DNA from: Subtercola boreus
GTDB lineage: Bacteria > Actinomycetota > Actinomycetes > Actinomycetales > Microbacteriaceae
Assembly (NCBI RefSeq): GCF_003399645.1
Contig: NZ_NBXD01000024.1
Coordinates: forward strand, 1-64,000
Length of the DNA: 64,000 nucleotides
Reading direction: 5' to 3'
Positions 26,857-35,931 of this stretch are shown here, in pieces. Below the pieces are notes generated by a model. That model was given only the letters and a program-made list of their open reading frames with translations. It did not search any database and was not told the origin of the DNA. Position 1 is the stretch's first letter; each line of letters begins with the position of its first letter. A program made the position numbers and the translations under genes.

Positions 26857-28554
26857 CTAGGCGGCAGCGGCTCCCGAACGCTGGCGACGACGGGGGTCGG
26901 GAAGGGGGGCCGAAGCGAGCAGCCGCTGGGTGTACGCGTGCTGCGGCGAATCGAAGACGCGGGCTGTCGGCCCGGTTTCGACGAAGGTGCCCTGGTACAT
27001 CACGGCGACGTGGTTGGCCAGGGAGCGCACGACCGAGAGGTCGTGCGACACGAAGAGGTAGGCGAGACCGAGCTCGGCCTGCAGGTCTTTGAGCAGGGCG
27101 ATCACCTGGGCCTGGATCGACACGTCCAGCGCCGACGTCGGTTCGTCGAGCACGAGCACCTGCGGCTTGAGGGCGAGTGCCCGCGCGATTCCGATGCGCT
27201 GGCGCTGCCCGCCCGAGAACTCGGCGGGCTTCCGCCAGGCCATCTCCTTCGTGAGCCCGACCTGATCGAGCACCTCGGCGACACGGGCGGCGCTGTATCG
27301 GCCATTGATGCGCAGGGGCTCGGCCACGATGTCGTGCACGCTGAGCCGCGGGTCGAGGGAGGAGTACGGGTCTTGGAAGACGGCCTGGATGGCGGGCCGG
27401 AGCGGCCGGCGCTGCCGGTCCGTCATGGCCGAAACGTCCCTGCCCTCGAAGCTCACGCTGCCCGAGGTGAGCTTCTGCATGCCGAGGATGGCGCGCACCA
27501 GTGTCGACTTGCCGCAGCCCGACTCGCCCACGAGCCCCATCGTCGTGCCGGCGCCGAGGTCGAACGAGACCCCGTCCACCGCCTTGAACGGGTCGGCCTT
27601 CCGGCCCCACGCCCCCCGCAGCGGGTAGTGGATCTTCACGTCTCTCACCTGCACCACGGCATTCGCGGCTGCGTGCGCCTCGGTCTCGTCGGCCTGGTCG
27701 GCCGTGACGATCGGATGCACGGCTGTCGCCGTGTCGACGGGGTCGCCGGTCACGGGCAGGATGCTCGACAGCAACCGGATCGTGTACGGGTCTCTGGGGC
27801 GTTCGAACACGTCGACGGTCAAGCCGCTCTCGACGATCTTTCCCTTCAGCATGACGAGCACGCGATCCGCATTCTCGGCGACGAGACCGAGATCGTGCGT
27901 GACCAGCACCAGCGAGGAGCCGATGCGTTCGCGCACCTCCTGCAGAACATCCATCACCTGGGCCTGCACCGTGACGTCGAGTGCGGTCGTCGGCTCGTCG
28001 GCGATGAGCATCCGTGGTTCGTGGGCGATCGCCATGGCGATCATCACCCGCTGGCGCTGGCCACCCGAGAGCTCGTGCGGAAAACCTCGCAACCGGCGTT
28101 CGGGGTCGGGCAGATGCACCAGGTTCAGCAGCCGCAGCGACTTCGCCCTGACCTCTTCGCGGCTCAGCCCCTTCTCGTGCAGGGTGATCATCTCGGCGAG
28201 CTGGGTGCTGATGCGCTGTACCGGGTTCAGGGAAGTCATCGGGTCTTGGAAGATCATCGACAGTTCACCGCCGCGCACCCTCCGAAGCGCATCTTCGGAG
28301 ACCGTCAGCAGGTTCCGCCCGCCGAGCAGCACCTCGCCCGACACGACGCGCACACCGCGGGGAAGCAGGCCCATCGTCGAGAGCATCGTCATCGACTTGC
28401 CCGATCCTGACTCACCGACCAGCGCCACGACCTCGCCGGGGAAGACGTCGAAGCTGACGCCGTCGACGAGGGTGGTCGGATCGGTGATCGGGCCGGCCTG
28501 GATGACGAGATCCCTGACGCTGAGAACAGCTGCTGCACCGAACAGGGATCTCAT
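26857..28554 (-). CDS. ABC transporter fused double ATP-binding protein (DppD-DppF type)
   Basis: A 565-residue protein with two ABC ATPase domains. Domain 1 has GESGSGKSMTML, LSGGQRQRV and LIADEPTTALD; domain 2 has GESGCGKSTLVRA, FSGGQRQRI and LVLDEPTSALD. Both switch His residues are in THDLG and SHDLS. It powers the permeases encoded immediately upstream, overlapping their reading frame by ATGA. The C-terminal tail is rich in Arg, Gln and Ala. Confidence 0.95.
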   Translation of the reverse strand: MRSLFGAAAVLSVRDLVIQAGPITDPTTLVDGVSFDVFPGEVVALVGESGSGKSMTMLSTMGLLPRGVRVVSGEVLLGGRNLLTVSEDALRRVRGGELSMIFQDPMTSLNPVQRISTQLAEMITLHEKGLSREEVRAKSLRLLNLVHLPDPERRLRGFPHELSGGQRQRVMIAMAIAHEPRMLIADEPTTALDVTVQAQVMDVLQEVRERIGSSLVLVTHDLGLVAENADRVLVMLKGKIVESGLTVDVFERPRDPYTIRLLSSILPVTGDPVDTATAVHPIVTADQADETEAHAAANAVVQVRDVKIHYPLRGAWGRKADPFKAVDGVSFDLGAGTTMGLVGESGCGKSTLVRAILGMQKLTSGSVSFEGRDVSAMTDRQRRPLRPAIQAVFQDPYSSLDPRLSVHDIVAEPLRINGRYSAARVAEVLDQVGLTKEMAWRKPAEFSGGQRQRIGIARALALKPQVLVLDEPTSALDVSIQAQVIALLKDLQAELGLAYLFVSHDLSVVRSLANHVAVMYQGTFVETGPTARVFDSPQHAYTQRLLASAPLPDPRRRQRSGAAAA

Positions 28555-29477
28555 GCGCCGCTCCGATCGGGCTGTCGGTCGCCGGTGAAGCGCTGGCTGA
28601 TGAACTGCAGGCCGGCAACGAGCATGAAGAGCATGATTCCCGGAAAGACGGTGATCATCGCATCGTCTCGGAGGTACGCCTGGCCGTCTTTGATCATGCC
28701 GCCCCAGCTGGGTGTCGGGGCCTGGATGCCGAGGCCGAGGAACGACAGCGCCGCCTCCAGCAGCACGATGATGCCGATGTCGAAGGGCACGAGCACGGCG
28801 AGCGCGGGAATCACGTTCGGTACGAGATGTTTGCGCAGAATCCACATCTGCGAGGCGCCGTGGGTCTTGGGCGCCCAGATGAATTCCCGCTCGCGGAGCG
28901 ACCAGGCGGTTGCCCGGGAGACCCGCGCATAGCCGACCCAGTTGGCGAGCCCGATCACCACGATGAGGGTGATCTCCGACGGACCGATCGCCGACACGAT
29001 GGCGATGAGCAGCAGCATGATCGGAATGGCGAGCTGAATGTCGGCCAGGGCCGAGATGACGTTGTCGAGCGCGCCGCCGAAATAGCCGGCGAGCAGCCCC
29101 AGCGTCACCCCGATCAGGAGGTTGAGGGCCACTGCCGGTACCGCGATGCTCAGCGACACCCGGCCCGCGACGGCGAGCCGGGAGAGCATGTCCCTGCCGA
29201 GGGCATCTGTTCCGAGCAGGTGCGACGGGTCGGTGAACGGATCGAGAAAGCGCAGTCTCAGGTCTTGCGAGGTCGGGTCGAAGACCGGCAGCAACGGCAC
29301 CACCACGATGACGAGCAGCACCACCACGACCATCCCGACCGCGACGGAGTACGAGGGGGTCGACTTCTGCCATCCGGCGCGGCGGCTCTTCGGCGACGCA
29401 CCCCGCGGTGTCCCACCCTCCGGCAGCGGCGTGCCGACGCGGCCGATCAGGCTCGTCGCATCTTCGGTCTGGGTCAT
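28551..29477 (-). CDS. ABC transporter permease, DppC type
   Basis: A 308-residue permease. A long cytoplasmic N terminus precedes the first helix (VAVGMVVVVLLVIVVVPLLP); the DppC signature HLLGTDALGRDMLSRL is complete, and the EAA loop includes VSRATAWSLRERE. It overlaps both neighbours in the operon: the upstream permease (TGATG) and the downstream ATPase (ATGA). Confidence 0.94.
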   Translation of the reverse strand: MTQTEDATSLIGRVGTPLPEGGTPRGASPKSRRAGWQKSTPSYSVAVGMVVVVLLVIVVVPLLPVFDPTSQDLRLRFLDPFTDPSHLLGTDALGRDMLSRLAVAGRVSLSIAVPAVALNLLIGVTLGLLAGYFGGALDNVISALADIQLAIPIMLLLIAIVSAIGPSEITLIVVIGLANWVGYARVSRATAWSLREREFIWAPKTHGASQMWILRKHLVPNVIPALAVLVPFDIGIIVLLEAALSFLGLGIQAPTPSWGGMIKDGQAYLRDDAMITVFPGIMLFMLVAGLQFISQRFTGDRQPDRSGA

Positions 29478-30394
29478 CAGCGCAGTCTCACTCTCGGGTC
29501 GAGCACTCCGTACAGCAGGTCGACACCGAAGTTCACGATGACGAAGAACAGCGCGATGACGAGAATGGCCGCCTGCACCACCGCATAGTCGCGCTGGCTG
29601 ATCGAAGAGATGAGCAGCTGCCCGACCCCCGGCCAGTTGAAGACCAGTTCGACCACGACCGTGCCGCCCAGCAGTGCACCGAGGTTCAGTCCGGCGACGG
29701 TGATGACGGGAAGAAGGGCGTTCGGCAGCATGTGCTTCAGAATGACCATGCTTCGCCGCTGGCCCTTCGCGTACGCGGTTCGCACGTAGTCTTGTTTGTG
29801 CTGTTCACCGAAGCCGGTGTCGAGCAGGCGGATGTAGAGCGCCAGTTCCAGAGTTGCGATGGTGATGGCCGGCAGGATGATCGACTGCGGTGAGTTGTTG
29901 CCGAGCGCCGGCAGCATGCCGAGCTCCACAGCGAAGACGATCACGAGGATGATGCCGAGCCAGAACGAGGGAACGGCCTGCCGGGCGCTCGCCAGCCAGA
30001 GCACCGCGCTGCGGAGCCGGGAGGAGGCCGCGAGCTGCAGCGCCAGCACCACCAGGAACGCCAGCACGATACCGAGAACGAACGAGCTGAGAGCGAGCTC
30101 GAGCGTGGCGGGTAAGCGCTGCATCACGAGGTCGAGGGCAGGGAGGTTCTGGCGGAGAGACAGCCCGAGATCGCCCTGGAACAGCGCCGCGAGAAAGGTG
30201 ACGTACTGCACCGGCAGCGGTGCGCTGAATCCGAGCGTCTCACTCAGCTTGTCGATGTCGGCGGGCGATGCCTCGGGACCGAGCAGCAGGGCCGCGGGGT
30301 TGCCGCTGAGGCGAACGAGGAAGAAGGCGACGGTCACGACACCGAAGACCGTCACGATGCCCTGAATGAGCCGGCGTCCGATGAAGCGTGCCAC
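29477..30394 (-). CDS. ABC transporter permease, DppB type
   Basis: A 305-residue permease beginning MARFIGRRLIQGIVTVFGVVTVAFFLVRLSG-like, a textbook DppB start. It has the GNPAALLLGPEAS loop, six helices and the FGEQHKQDYVRTAYAKGQ EAA-type segment. It is the first gene of the transporter-monooxygenase operon, with 239 bases separating it from the GntR regulator gene upstream on the same strand. Confidence 0.94.
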   Translation of the reverse strand: MARFIGRRLIQGIVTVFGVVTVAFFLVRLSGNPAALLLGPEASPADIDKLSETLGFSAPLPVQYVTFLAALFQGDLGLSLRQNLPALDLVMQRLPATLELALSSFVLGIVLAFLVVLALQLAASSRLRSAVLWLASARQAVPSFWLGIILVIVFAVELGMLPALGNNSPQSIILPAITIATLELALYIRLLDTGFGEQHKQDYVRTAYAKGQRRSMVILKHMLPNALLPVITVAGLNLGALLGGTVVVELVFNWPGVGQLLISSISQRDYAVVQAAILVIALFFVIVNFGVDLLYGVLDPRVRLR

Positions 30395-30633
30395 GTCGTA
30401 CCCTCACTCTTTGACAAGAACGAGCATCCGGCGGGTTCCAGATGCGCCGTTGCCGTACGACCATTAGAGCGAAGTCACATTTCGGCGCTGCATCCGCGGG
30501 ATTATGTTTGCATTTCGCGCTGTTCGAAGGCGTCGGCAGAGCCCTCTGACCGGCCATTTCTTCGAGCTACGCGCTCTATTCGCCAGAGGATGACCCCGAC
30601 TGCCGCCTGACGACGAGCGGTTTCGCCCTGTGC
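30395..30633 (-). promoter_or_regulatory. Gap upstream of the transporter/monooxygenase operon; candidate operator repeats
   Basis: No gene is seen in this 239-base gap. On the + strand, acatttcggcgctg (30477-30490) and gcatttcgcgctg (30510-30522) form an imperfect direct repeat 32-33 bases apart around an AT-richer patch (attatgtttg). This is a plausible binding region for the GntR-type regulator encoded next to it. No promoter hexamers are convincing. Confidence 0.35.
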
Positions 30634-31455
30634 TCAGGCAGCGTCGTCGACCGCGGGGCGCATGGCCAGCACCTGTTTGTCTTCGGCCCAGAGCGCGACT
30701 CGGTCGCCCCGGTAATGGCCGTAGGCGAGCATCAGCGCTGTTCCGTCGGCGTCGCGGATGAGGGTCTCTCGGGTCAGAATGGCCGCCCCCTCCTTCAGTT
30801 CCAGCAGTTTCGCTGTGCGCTCGTCGCAGTTGACCGCCTCGACGGTCGCCTCGTACTGGGTGACCGGCAGGCGCCGCAACCAGTCGAGGTAGTCGGCGGT
30901 GTCGGCGAAGAGACCGTTCTCGAACTGCTCGACGATCGGGTAGTAGCCGACGATGACGCCCACGGGCATCCCCTCGATGCTGACGAGGTCTTCGCGCATC
31001 ACAACGCGGTCTGCCTCGGTGCCGAGCCGTGCCTTGACGTGTTCGTGGGCGCTCACCACCGACTGCTCGACGCACTTCGAGTCCATCTCGATGGAGCTCG
31101 GATGCTCGAGGGTCTGGGCCCCGAACTGCCAGCCCTGCGTCGGCAGCAGCGACAGCAGCGGGAGTTCGAAGATGGAGCCGACGATGTTGGTGCCGATGCG
31201 CTGGCGCCGACGGATGAGCCCCTCGTTGCCCAGCATGGCGAGGGCGCTCCGGATGCTGTTGCGACTCATCATCATCGAGAGCACGAGTGCGTTCTCCTCG
31301 ACCTGGTCGGTGTCGCCGAGCAGGCCGCGCCGGATGCTCGCCCGCAGCAGCGCATGGGCCCGCCGGGGCGAGCTCTGCAACAGTTCGCGAATGCGCGCTT
31401 CGCTGCCCGCGCGCGCGCGACCGATGGCTTCGATCAGTTCGGAGTCATCTCGCAT
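30634..31455 (-). CDS. GntR-family transcriptional regulator with UTRA ligand-binding domain (HutC subfamily)
   Basis: A 273-residue regulator. The N-terminal winged helix-turn-helix is visible at SMMMSRNSIRSALAMLGNEGLIRRRQRIGTNIV; the C-terminal UTRA domain carries DRVVMREDLVSIEGMPVGVIVGYYP and LTRETLIRDADGTALMLAYGHYRGDRV. UTRA domains bind small effectors. It lies directly upstream and in the same direction as the transporter/monooxygenase operon and probably represses it until the substrate is present. Confidence 0.92.
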   Translation of the reverse strand: MRDDSELIEAIGRARAGSEARIRELLQSSPRRAHALLRASIRRGLLGDTDQVEENALVLSMMMSRNSIRSALAMLGNEGLIRRRQRIGTNIVGSIFELPLLSLLPTQGWQFGAQTLEHPSSIEMDSKCVEQSVVSAHEHVKARLGTEADRVVMREDLVSIEGMPVGVIVGYYPIVEQFENGLFADTADYLDWLRRLPVTQYEATVEAVNCDERTAKLLELKEGAAILTRETLIRDADGTALMLAYGHYRGDRVALWAEDKQVLAMRPAVDDAA

Positions 31456-31562
31456 GATGGATCCCCCAGCCGTAGTCGTCGTGGCCCTCAGACTACGTGC
31501 GGAGTTTTGCGGGCACTGTCACCTTCTGTGAACAGCCTGTTTCGACTGTCTGGGTACGACGA

Positions 31563-31602
31563 ACGGCGGGGCCGGGCGCCTGTTCGCACCCGACCCCGCC
31601 GT
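31563..31602 (-). terminator. Terminator of the chloroperoxidase-like gene
   Basis: A 16-bp stem (acggcggggccgggcg with cacccgaccccgccgt on the + strand) has two A-C mismatches on the + strand that become G-U pairs on the - strand, so the RNA hairpin forms on the - strand. It lies 26 bases after the stop of the hydrolase gene at 31629. Confidence 0.75.
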
Positions 31603-31628
31603 CACGTGTTCGTTCCACTTCGCTTGTG

Positions 31629-32465
31629 CTACTTCGCGAGGAAGGCGAGAACCGCCTCGTTCCACTCCTCGGGGTTGCTCACGGTCACGCCGTGCGGTGC
31701 GTCAGCGATGACGACCAGCTCGCTGCCGGGGATGGCCTCGTGCGTGCGTGCGCCGGAGCCCTCGAAGGGCACCGTGCCGTCGCCGGCGCCGTGGATGACG
31801 AGCGTCGGAACCGAGACCTTCGTGAGGTCGTCACGGAAGTCGGTGCTCGCGAAGGCTGCCATGCAGGCGAGCGAGGCGACCTTGCTCGACTGCTTCGCCA
31901 GCGTGATCGCCTCCTGGCGCTCCGCCTCAGTGACCTTCAGAACGCCATCGACCGAGTAGAACCCGGTCGTGAATTCGTCATAGAAGTCATCTTCGCTCTT
32001 GGTCAGCCCCGCTGTCATCGAGGCGGCAGCGGCGGCATCCAGGGGGCCGTCGGGGTTGGTCGGGCCTTTCAGCAAAAACGGCGGAACAGCCGAGGCGAAG
32101 ACCACGCTGTGCAGCCGCTCGGTTCCGTACTTCGTGAAGTACCGCGCGACCTCGCCGCCACCCATCGAGAATCCGACGAGGGTGACATCGTTCAGGTCGA
32201 GCTCGGTGAGGAGTGCGTGCAGGTCTTCGGTGAGGGTGTCGTAGGTGTAACCGGTGTGCGGCTTGTCACTCCGACCGAACCCGCGTCGGTCGTAGGTGAC
32301 CACCCGGTAGCCGGCTGCCTCGAAGACGGGCACCTGCTTCGACCAGGACTCACCAGAGAGGGGCCAGCCGTGAATCAGAACGACTGGGCGGCCGTTTCCG
32401 CCGGTGTCGTCGACGTGCAGATTGGTGTTCTTGAACAGTCCGTGGTGTGCAGTAATCTCGGCCAT
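31629..32465 (-). CDS. Alpha/beta hydrolase, non-heme chloroperoxidase-like
   Basis: A 278-residue hydrolase with the full triad: Ser in GFSMGGGEVARY, Asp in VIHGAGDGTVPF and His in DAPHGV. The segments VVLIHGWPLSGESW and VVTYDRRGFGRSDKP are characteristic of the cofactor-free haloperoxidase/esterase group, which hydrolyses esters and can perhydrolyse small acids. It is divergent from an MFS transporter gene across 115 bases that hold an inverted repeat. Length is normal for the family. Confidence 0.93.
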   Translation of the reverse strand: MAEITAHHGLFKNTNLHVDDTGGNGRPVVLIHGWPLSGESWSKQVPVFEAAGYRVVTYDRRGFGRSDKPHTGYTYDTLTEDLHALLTELDLNDVTLVGFSMGGGEVARYFTKYGTERLHSVVFASAVPPFLLKGPTNPDGPLDAAAAASMTAGLTKSEDDFYDEFTTGFYSVDGVLKVTEAERQEAITLAKQSSKVASLACMAAFASTDFRDDLTKVSVPTLVIHGAGDGTVPFEGSGARTHEAIPGSELVVIADAPHGVTVSNPEEWNEAVLAFLAK

Positions 32466-32510
32466 GTCATCTTCCTTCCGCCGTCGCACCGTTGCGCGAA
32501 GGCTCTGTCT

Positions 32511-32541
32511 GTTCGAAACGGTACGCTCACCGGTTTGAAAC
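32511..32541. promoter_or_regulatory. Imperfect inverted repeat in the hydrolase/MFS divergent promoter
   Basis: The sequence begins gttcgaaac and ends gtttgaaac, and the two halves match as an imperfect inverted repeat (GTTcgAAACgGT against GTTtcAAACcGGT). Its place between two divergent starts makes it a candidate operator for an unlinked TetR/MarR-type regulator. This is inference from symmetry and position. Confidence 0.4.
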
Positions 32542-32580
32542 GACGGGAGGCTTGACACCGCCTGAACGAGAGGTAGTGGG

Positions 32581-33783
32581 GTGGGCCGAGAACATTCCCG
32601 CGGATTCTGGATCGTCGCCGCCACCTTCCTGCTCGTGATGGCCTACGCAACCGTTCCCACGCCGCTGTATCCGCTCTACCAGCAGCGCGACGACTTCCCG
32701 CCCACCGTCATCACCGTGATCTTCGCCGCGTTCGCGGTGGGGGTGATGCTGAGTCTGTACCTGGCCGGGCACGTCAGCGACTGGCTCGGGCGCCGGCGGG
32801 TGCTGCTCGTCGCTGTGCTGGTGTCGGCGCTGTCGGCGGTGCTCTTTCTCGCGTGGCCGGAGGTTCCCGGCCTCATCGTCGCACGGCTGGTGAACGGCAT
32901 CAGTGTCGGCATTCTGGCCGCGACGGCAACGGCCTTTCTGGGTGAGCTCCGCGCCGGCGCGAAGCCCGATGAGACGCCGGCCGTCGCCGCGACGGTCTCT
33001 GCCGGAGTGAACCTCGGGGGGCTGGCGCTCGGGCCGCTCATCGGCGGTGTCTTCGCCGACTTCCTCCCCGCTCCGCTGGTGCTGCCGCACCTGGTGTTCG
33101 TGGTCGTGCTGCTTCTGTCTGCGGCATCCCTGCTTCTCGTGCCCGAGACCGTGGAACGCCCCGAGACGCTGCCGCGGTGGCGACCCCAGCGGCTCTCGGT
33201 GCCGCCGGCCGGTCGACGGGCGTTCCAGGCCTCGGCCTTCGGAGCCTTCTCGGGGTTCGCCGTGTTCGGCCTGTTCACCGCGCTCGCTCCGACCTTCCTC
33301 GTTGTCACGTTCCGTGCCGACGACCATCTTCTCGCCGGTGCCACCACCTTCTCCGTCTTCGCGGCGGCCGCCGTCGGGCAGATCGTCTTCGCCCCCCTGG
33401 CGCCGCGCAGCCAACTCACCCTCGCGCTCGCGGCGAGCGCCGCCGGGCTGCTACTCGTCGCTTTCGGTGCCCTGGTGCCGGCGCTCCCGGTCTTTCTGCT
33501 CGGTGGCATCATCTCGGGCCTCGGCGTCGGCCTGCTCTTCCGTGCAGCCATGATGACGGCGGGCCGCATCGCCAACCCCGAGCGGAAGGGTGAGACCCTC
33601 GCGCTGATGTTCCTCGTCGCCTACACAGGCCTCGCCGTTCCCGTGCTGTTGGTCGGGTTGGCCCTGCAGTTCGCACCCGCCACCGTGGTATTGCTGGTCT
33701 TCGCGGCCGCCGCGCTCGGGGCGACGCTGTCGGCGGCGACCCTGATGCGACGGGCTACCGAACCCCCGGCGCCCCAGGCGTGA
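32581..33783 (+). CDS. MFS transporter (drug/metabolite efflux type)
   Basis: A 400-residue protein with about 12 hydrophobic helices. The MFS signature between helices 2 and 3 is seen at GHVSDWLGRRRVLL, and helix 4 carries ARLVNGISVGILAATATAFLGEL. The GTG at 32581 begins the N-terminal cytoplasmic segment before FWIVAATFLLVMAYA. By family it probably exports a small molecule. It diverges from the chloroperoxidase-like gene and may be co-regulated with it. Confidence 0.9.
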   Translation: MGREHSRGFWIVAATFLLVMAYATVPTPLYPLYQQRDDFPPTVITVIFAAFAVGVMLSLYLAGHVSDWLGRRRVLLVAVLVSALSAVLFLAWPEVPGLIVARLVNGISVGILAATATAFLGELRAGAKPDETPAVAATVSAGVNLGGLALGPLIGGVFADFLPAPLVLPHLVFVVVLLLSAASLLLVPETVERPETLPRWRPQRLSVPPAGRRAFQASAFGAFSGFAVFGLFTALAPTFLVVTFRADDHLLAGATTFSVFAAAAVGQIVFAPLAPRSQLTLALAASAAGLLLVAFGALVPALPVFLLGGIISGLGVGLLFRAAMMTAGRIANPERKGETLALMFLVAYTGLAVPVLLVGLALQFAPATVVLLVFAAAALGATLSAATLMRRATEPPAPQA

Positions 33784-33940
33784 CCCTTTCCTCTGGGCTG
33801 GGTGCGAACCGGAAGATCCTGCGCAACCAGCCTGCGTTCGGGCCTGCAGGAAGGCGGGTTCAGGCCGGCTCCGGCCCTCGAGACACGGCCGAAACAATCG
33901 CCGGGTAGGGTTGGGCCACCGTCTGTCACCTGGGGGAACC

Positions 33941-35845
33941 ATGCAGAGTTGCGAGCTTGCCGCTACCGGATTCGACGCTTGGCCGCTGTTGCTGGGCCTG
34001 GCTTTCGCAGCGATCGGTATCGGCGTCGCCGGGCTGATGCTCCGCCGGGGTCGGCGCCGGGGTGCTCTCTTCGCGGCTGCTCCTCTGCTGCTGGTCGCTC
34101 TGCTCGCCTCCGGCGTGCAGGCTCCGTCCTCGAGCCAGGCGGAGGCGCGCCCTGCTCTGGTCGCATCCACGTCTGCGGCCGTCTCGGCGGCCATCTCCAC
34201 TCCAGTCTCGGCGGCCATCTCTGCAGCGCCCTGCCCGGCCGCCGGCGGGCCCGCGCCTGCGCCTGCGCCTGTTCCCGCGCCGGTGCCCACCGGGGCACCC
34301 GCACCCACCCCGTCGCCCGCGCCCACTGCTCCCCCCACCACCACTCCCATCGACTTCCAGCCCGGCGCGGCCGGTATCGGCGACGCCTACTTCCCCCTCG
34401 ATGGCAACGGCGGATACGACGTCACCCACTACGCCCTCGACCTCGCCTACGAACCCACCAGCCACGTTCTGTCGGGCACCACGACCGTCACCGCCACAGC
34501 CACCCAGAACCTCTCGGCGTACAACCTCGACTTCGACACCCGCGCCTCAGACGGCTCCGGCGGATACATCGATGACATCGCCATCAGCGCCATCACGGTC
34601 GACGGACTCCCCGCGACCTGGTCGCTCGCCACCACCGAGATCAGTGACGCCACCGGCCAACCGCTCGAGGCCGGAAGTACCGACGGCACCGCAACTCCTC
34701 CGCGCACAGAGCTCACGGTCATCCCGCCCGCTGGTATCGCGACCGGCGCGACCATCACGACTGCCGTGACCTACGCGGGCGTGCCCGTCACAATTGCCGA
34801 CGCGTTCGGGCCCGCCGGAGTGTTCCGCACTGACGACGGAGCCGTCGTCGTCGGCCAGCCACGCGTTGCCGCCACATGGTTCCCCTCCAACGATCATCCG
34901 TCCGACAAGGCCACATTCAGTACCCGGATGACCGTGCCGACCGGCCTGCAGGTCATCGGCAACGGGCGGCTCGCCTCAGAGACCGCGAGCGGCGCGTCGA
35001 CCGTGTGGGACTGGGAGATGGATCAGCCGATGGCCACCTACCTCGCCACCGCGACTGTGGGCGACTACACGATCACCGAGCACGACGAGGGCGGCATCTC
35101 GTATTACAACGCCGTCGCCCCGGCCCTGTTCGACAAGAAGCTCGACGGAGGCAGCTCCGTCGGCGACGTCGCAACGAAGATCTTCAACGACGAGCCCGAG
35201 GTCATCTCGTTTCTCTCCGAGTCGTTCGGTGCCTATCCGTTCAGCGAGGCGGGCGGTATCGCGATCGCAGACTTCGGTCCGACTCCGGATGATGTACTGC
35301 CCTACGCGCTCGAGAACCAGACCCGGCCGATCTACCCGAGCTGGGCCTTCGGTGCAGACGCGGATGCCGGAACCGTCGTCCACGAACTCGCCCACCAGTG
35401 GTTCGGCGACAGCGTCTCCATGCAACGCTGGTCGGACATCTGGCTGAACGAGGGATTCGCGACCTACGCCGAGTGGCTCTGGGCGGAGCACCAGGGTGGC
35501 GACACCACCCAGCAGGCCTTCGAAGCCGCCTATGCCAACCCGACCGGAAGCGACGACCCGGCCGACGATGCTGCCTTCTGGGCGACCGCGCCCGCCGACC
35601 CCGGCTCGGCAGGCATCTTCGACGGAGCCGTCTACACCCGCGGCGCGATGACGCTGCAGACCCTCCGTACCGAGGTCGGCGACACGGCCTTCTTCACCAT
35701 CCTGAAGGGCTGGGCCTCGGCACACGCCGGCGGCTCGGCCACGACCGCCGAGTTCGTCGCGTACGCGTCGAGCGTTGCGGGCACCGATCTGGGGGCGTTC
35801 TTCGACACCTGGCTGTACGAGCCGTCGAAGCCCTCCCTCGACTGA
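33941..35845 (+). CDS. M1-family zinc aminopeptidase with N-terminal sorting-signal-like segment
   Basis: A 634-residue membrane-anchored or secreted metallopeptidase. The gluzincin motif HELAH, 18 residues, then E (NEGFATYAEW) is complete, with the substrate-binding GAMEN-like segment YALENQT and a catalytic Tyr in YTRGAM. The N terminus is odd: residues 1-40 read CELAATG, a hydrophobic helix and RRGRRRG, which is the pattern of a C-terminal cell-wall sorting signal, followed by a second hydrophobic helix ending near SSQAEA, then a Pro/Ala spacer. The ATG at 33941 has a gggggaa RBS. The M1 domain begins around residue 145. Confidence 0.92.
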   Translation: MQSCELAATGFDAWPLLLGLAFAAIGIGVAGLMLRRGRRRGALFAAAPLLLVALLASGVQAPSSSQAEARPALVASTSAAVSAAISTPVSAAISAAPCPAAGGPAPAPAPVPAPVPTGAPAPTPSPAPTAPPTTTPIDFQPGAAGIGDAYFPLDGNGGYDVTHYALDLAYEPTSHVLSGTTTVTATATQNLSAYNLDFDTRASDGSGGYIDDIAISAITVDGLPATWSLATTEISDATGQPLEAGSTDGTATPPRTELTVIPPAGIATGATITTAVTYAGVPVTIADAFGPAGVFRTDDGAVVVGQPRVAATWFPSNDHPSDKATFSTRMTVPTGLQVIGNGRLASETASGASTVWDWEMDQPMATYLATATVGDYTITEHDEGGISYYNAVAPALFDKKLDGGSSVGDVATKIFNDEPEVISFLSESFGAYPFSEAGGIAIADFGPTPDDVLPYALENQTRPIYPSWAFGADADAGTVVHELAHQWFGDSVSMQRWSDIWLNEGFATYAEWLWAEHQGGDTTQQAFEAAYANPTGSDDPADDAAFWATAPADPGSAGIFDGAVYTRGAMTLQTLRTEVGDTAFFTILKGWASAHAGGSATTAEFVAYASSVAGTDLGAFFDTWLYEPSKPSLD

Positions 35846-35931
35846 AAACTCTCAGAAACTATTTCGAGAACTGGTCTGTTTCGGGGTGTTTTTGCTGAGG
35901 TAATGTCAGTGGTTGGTGTTTGACTGGAGTC

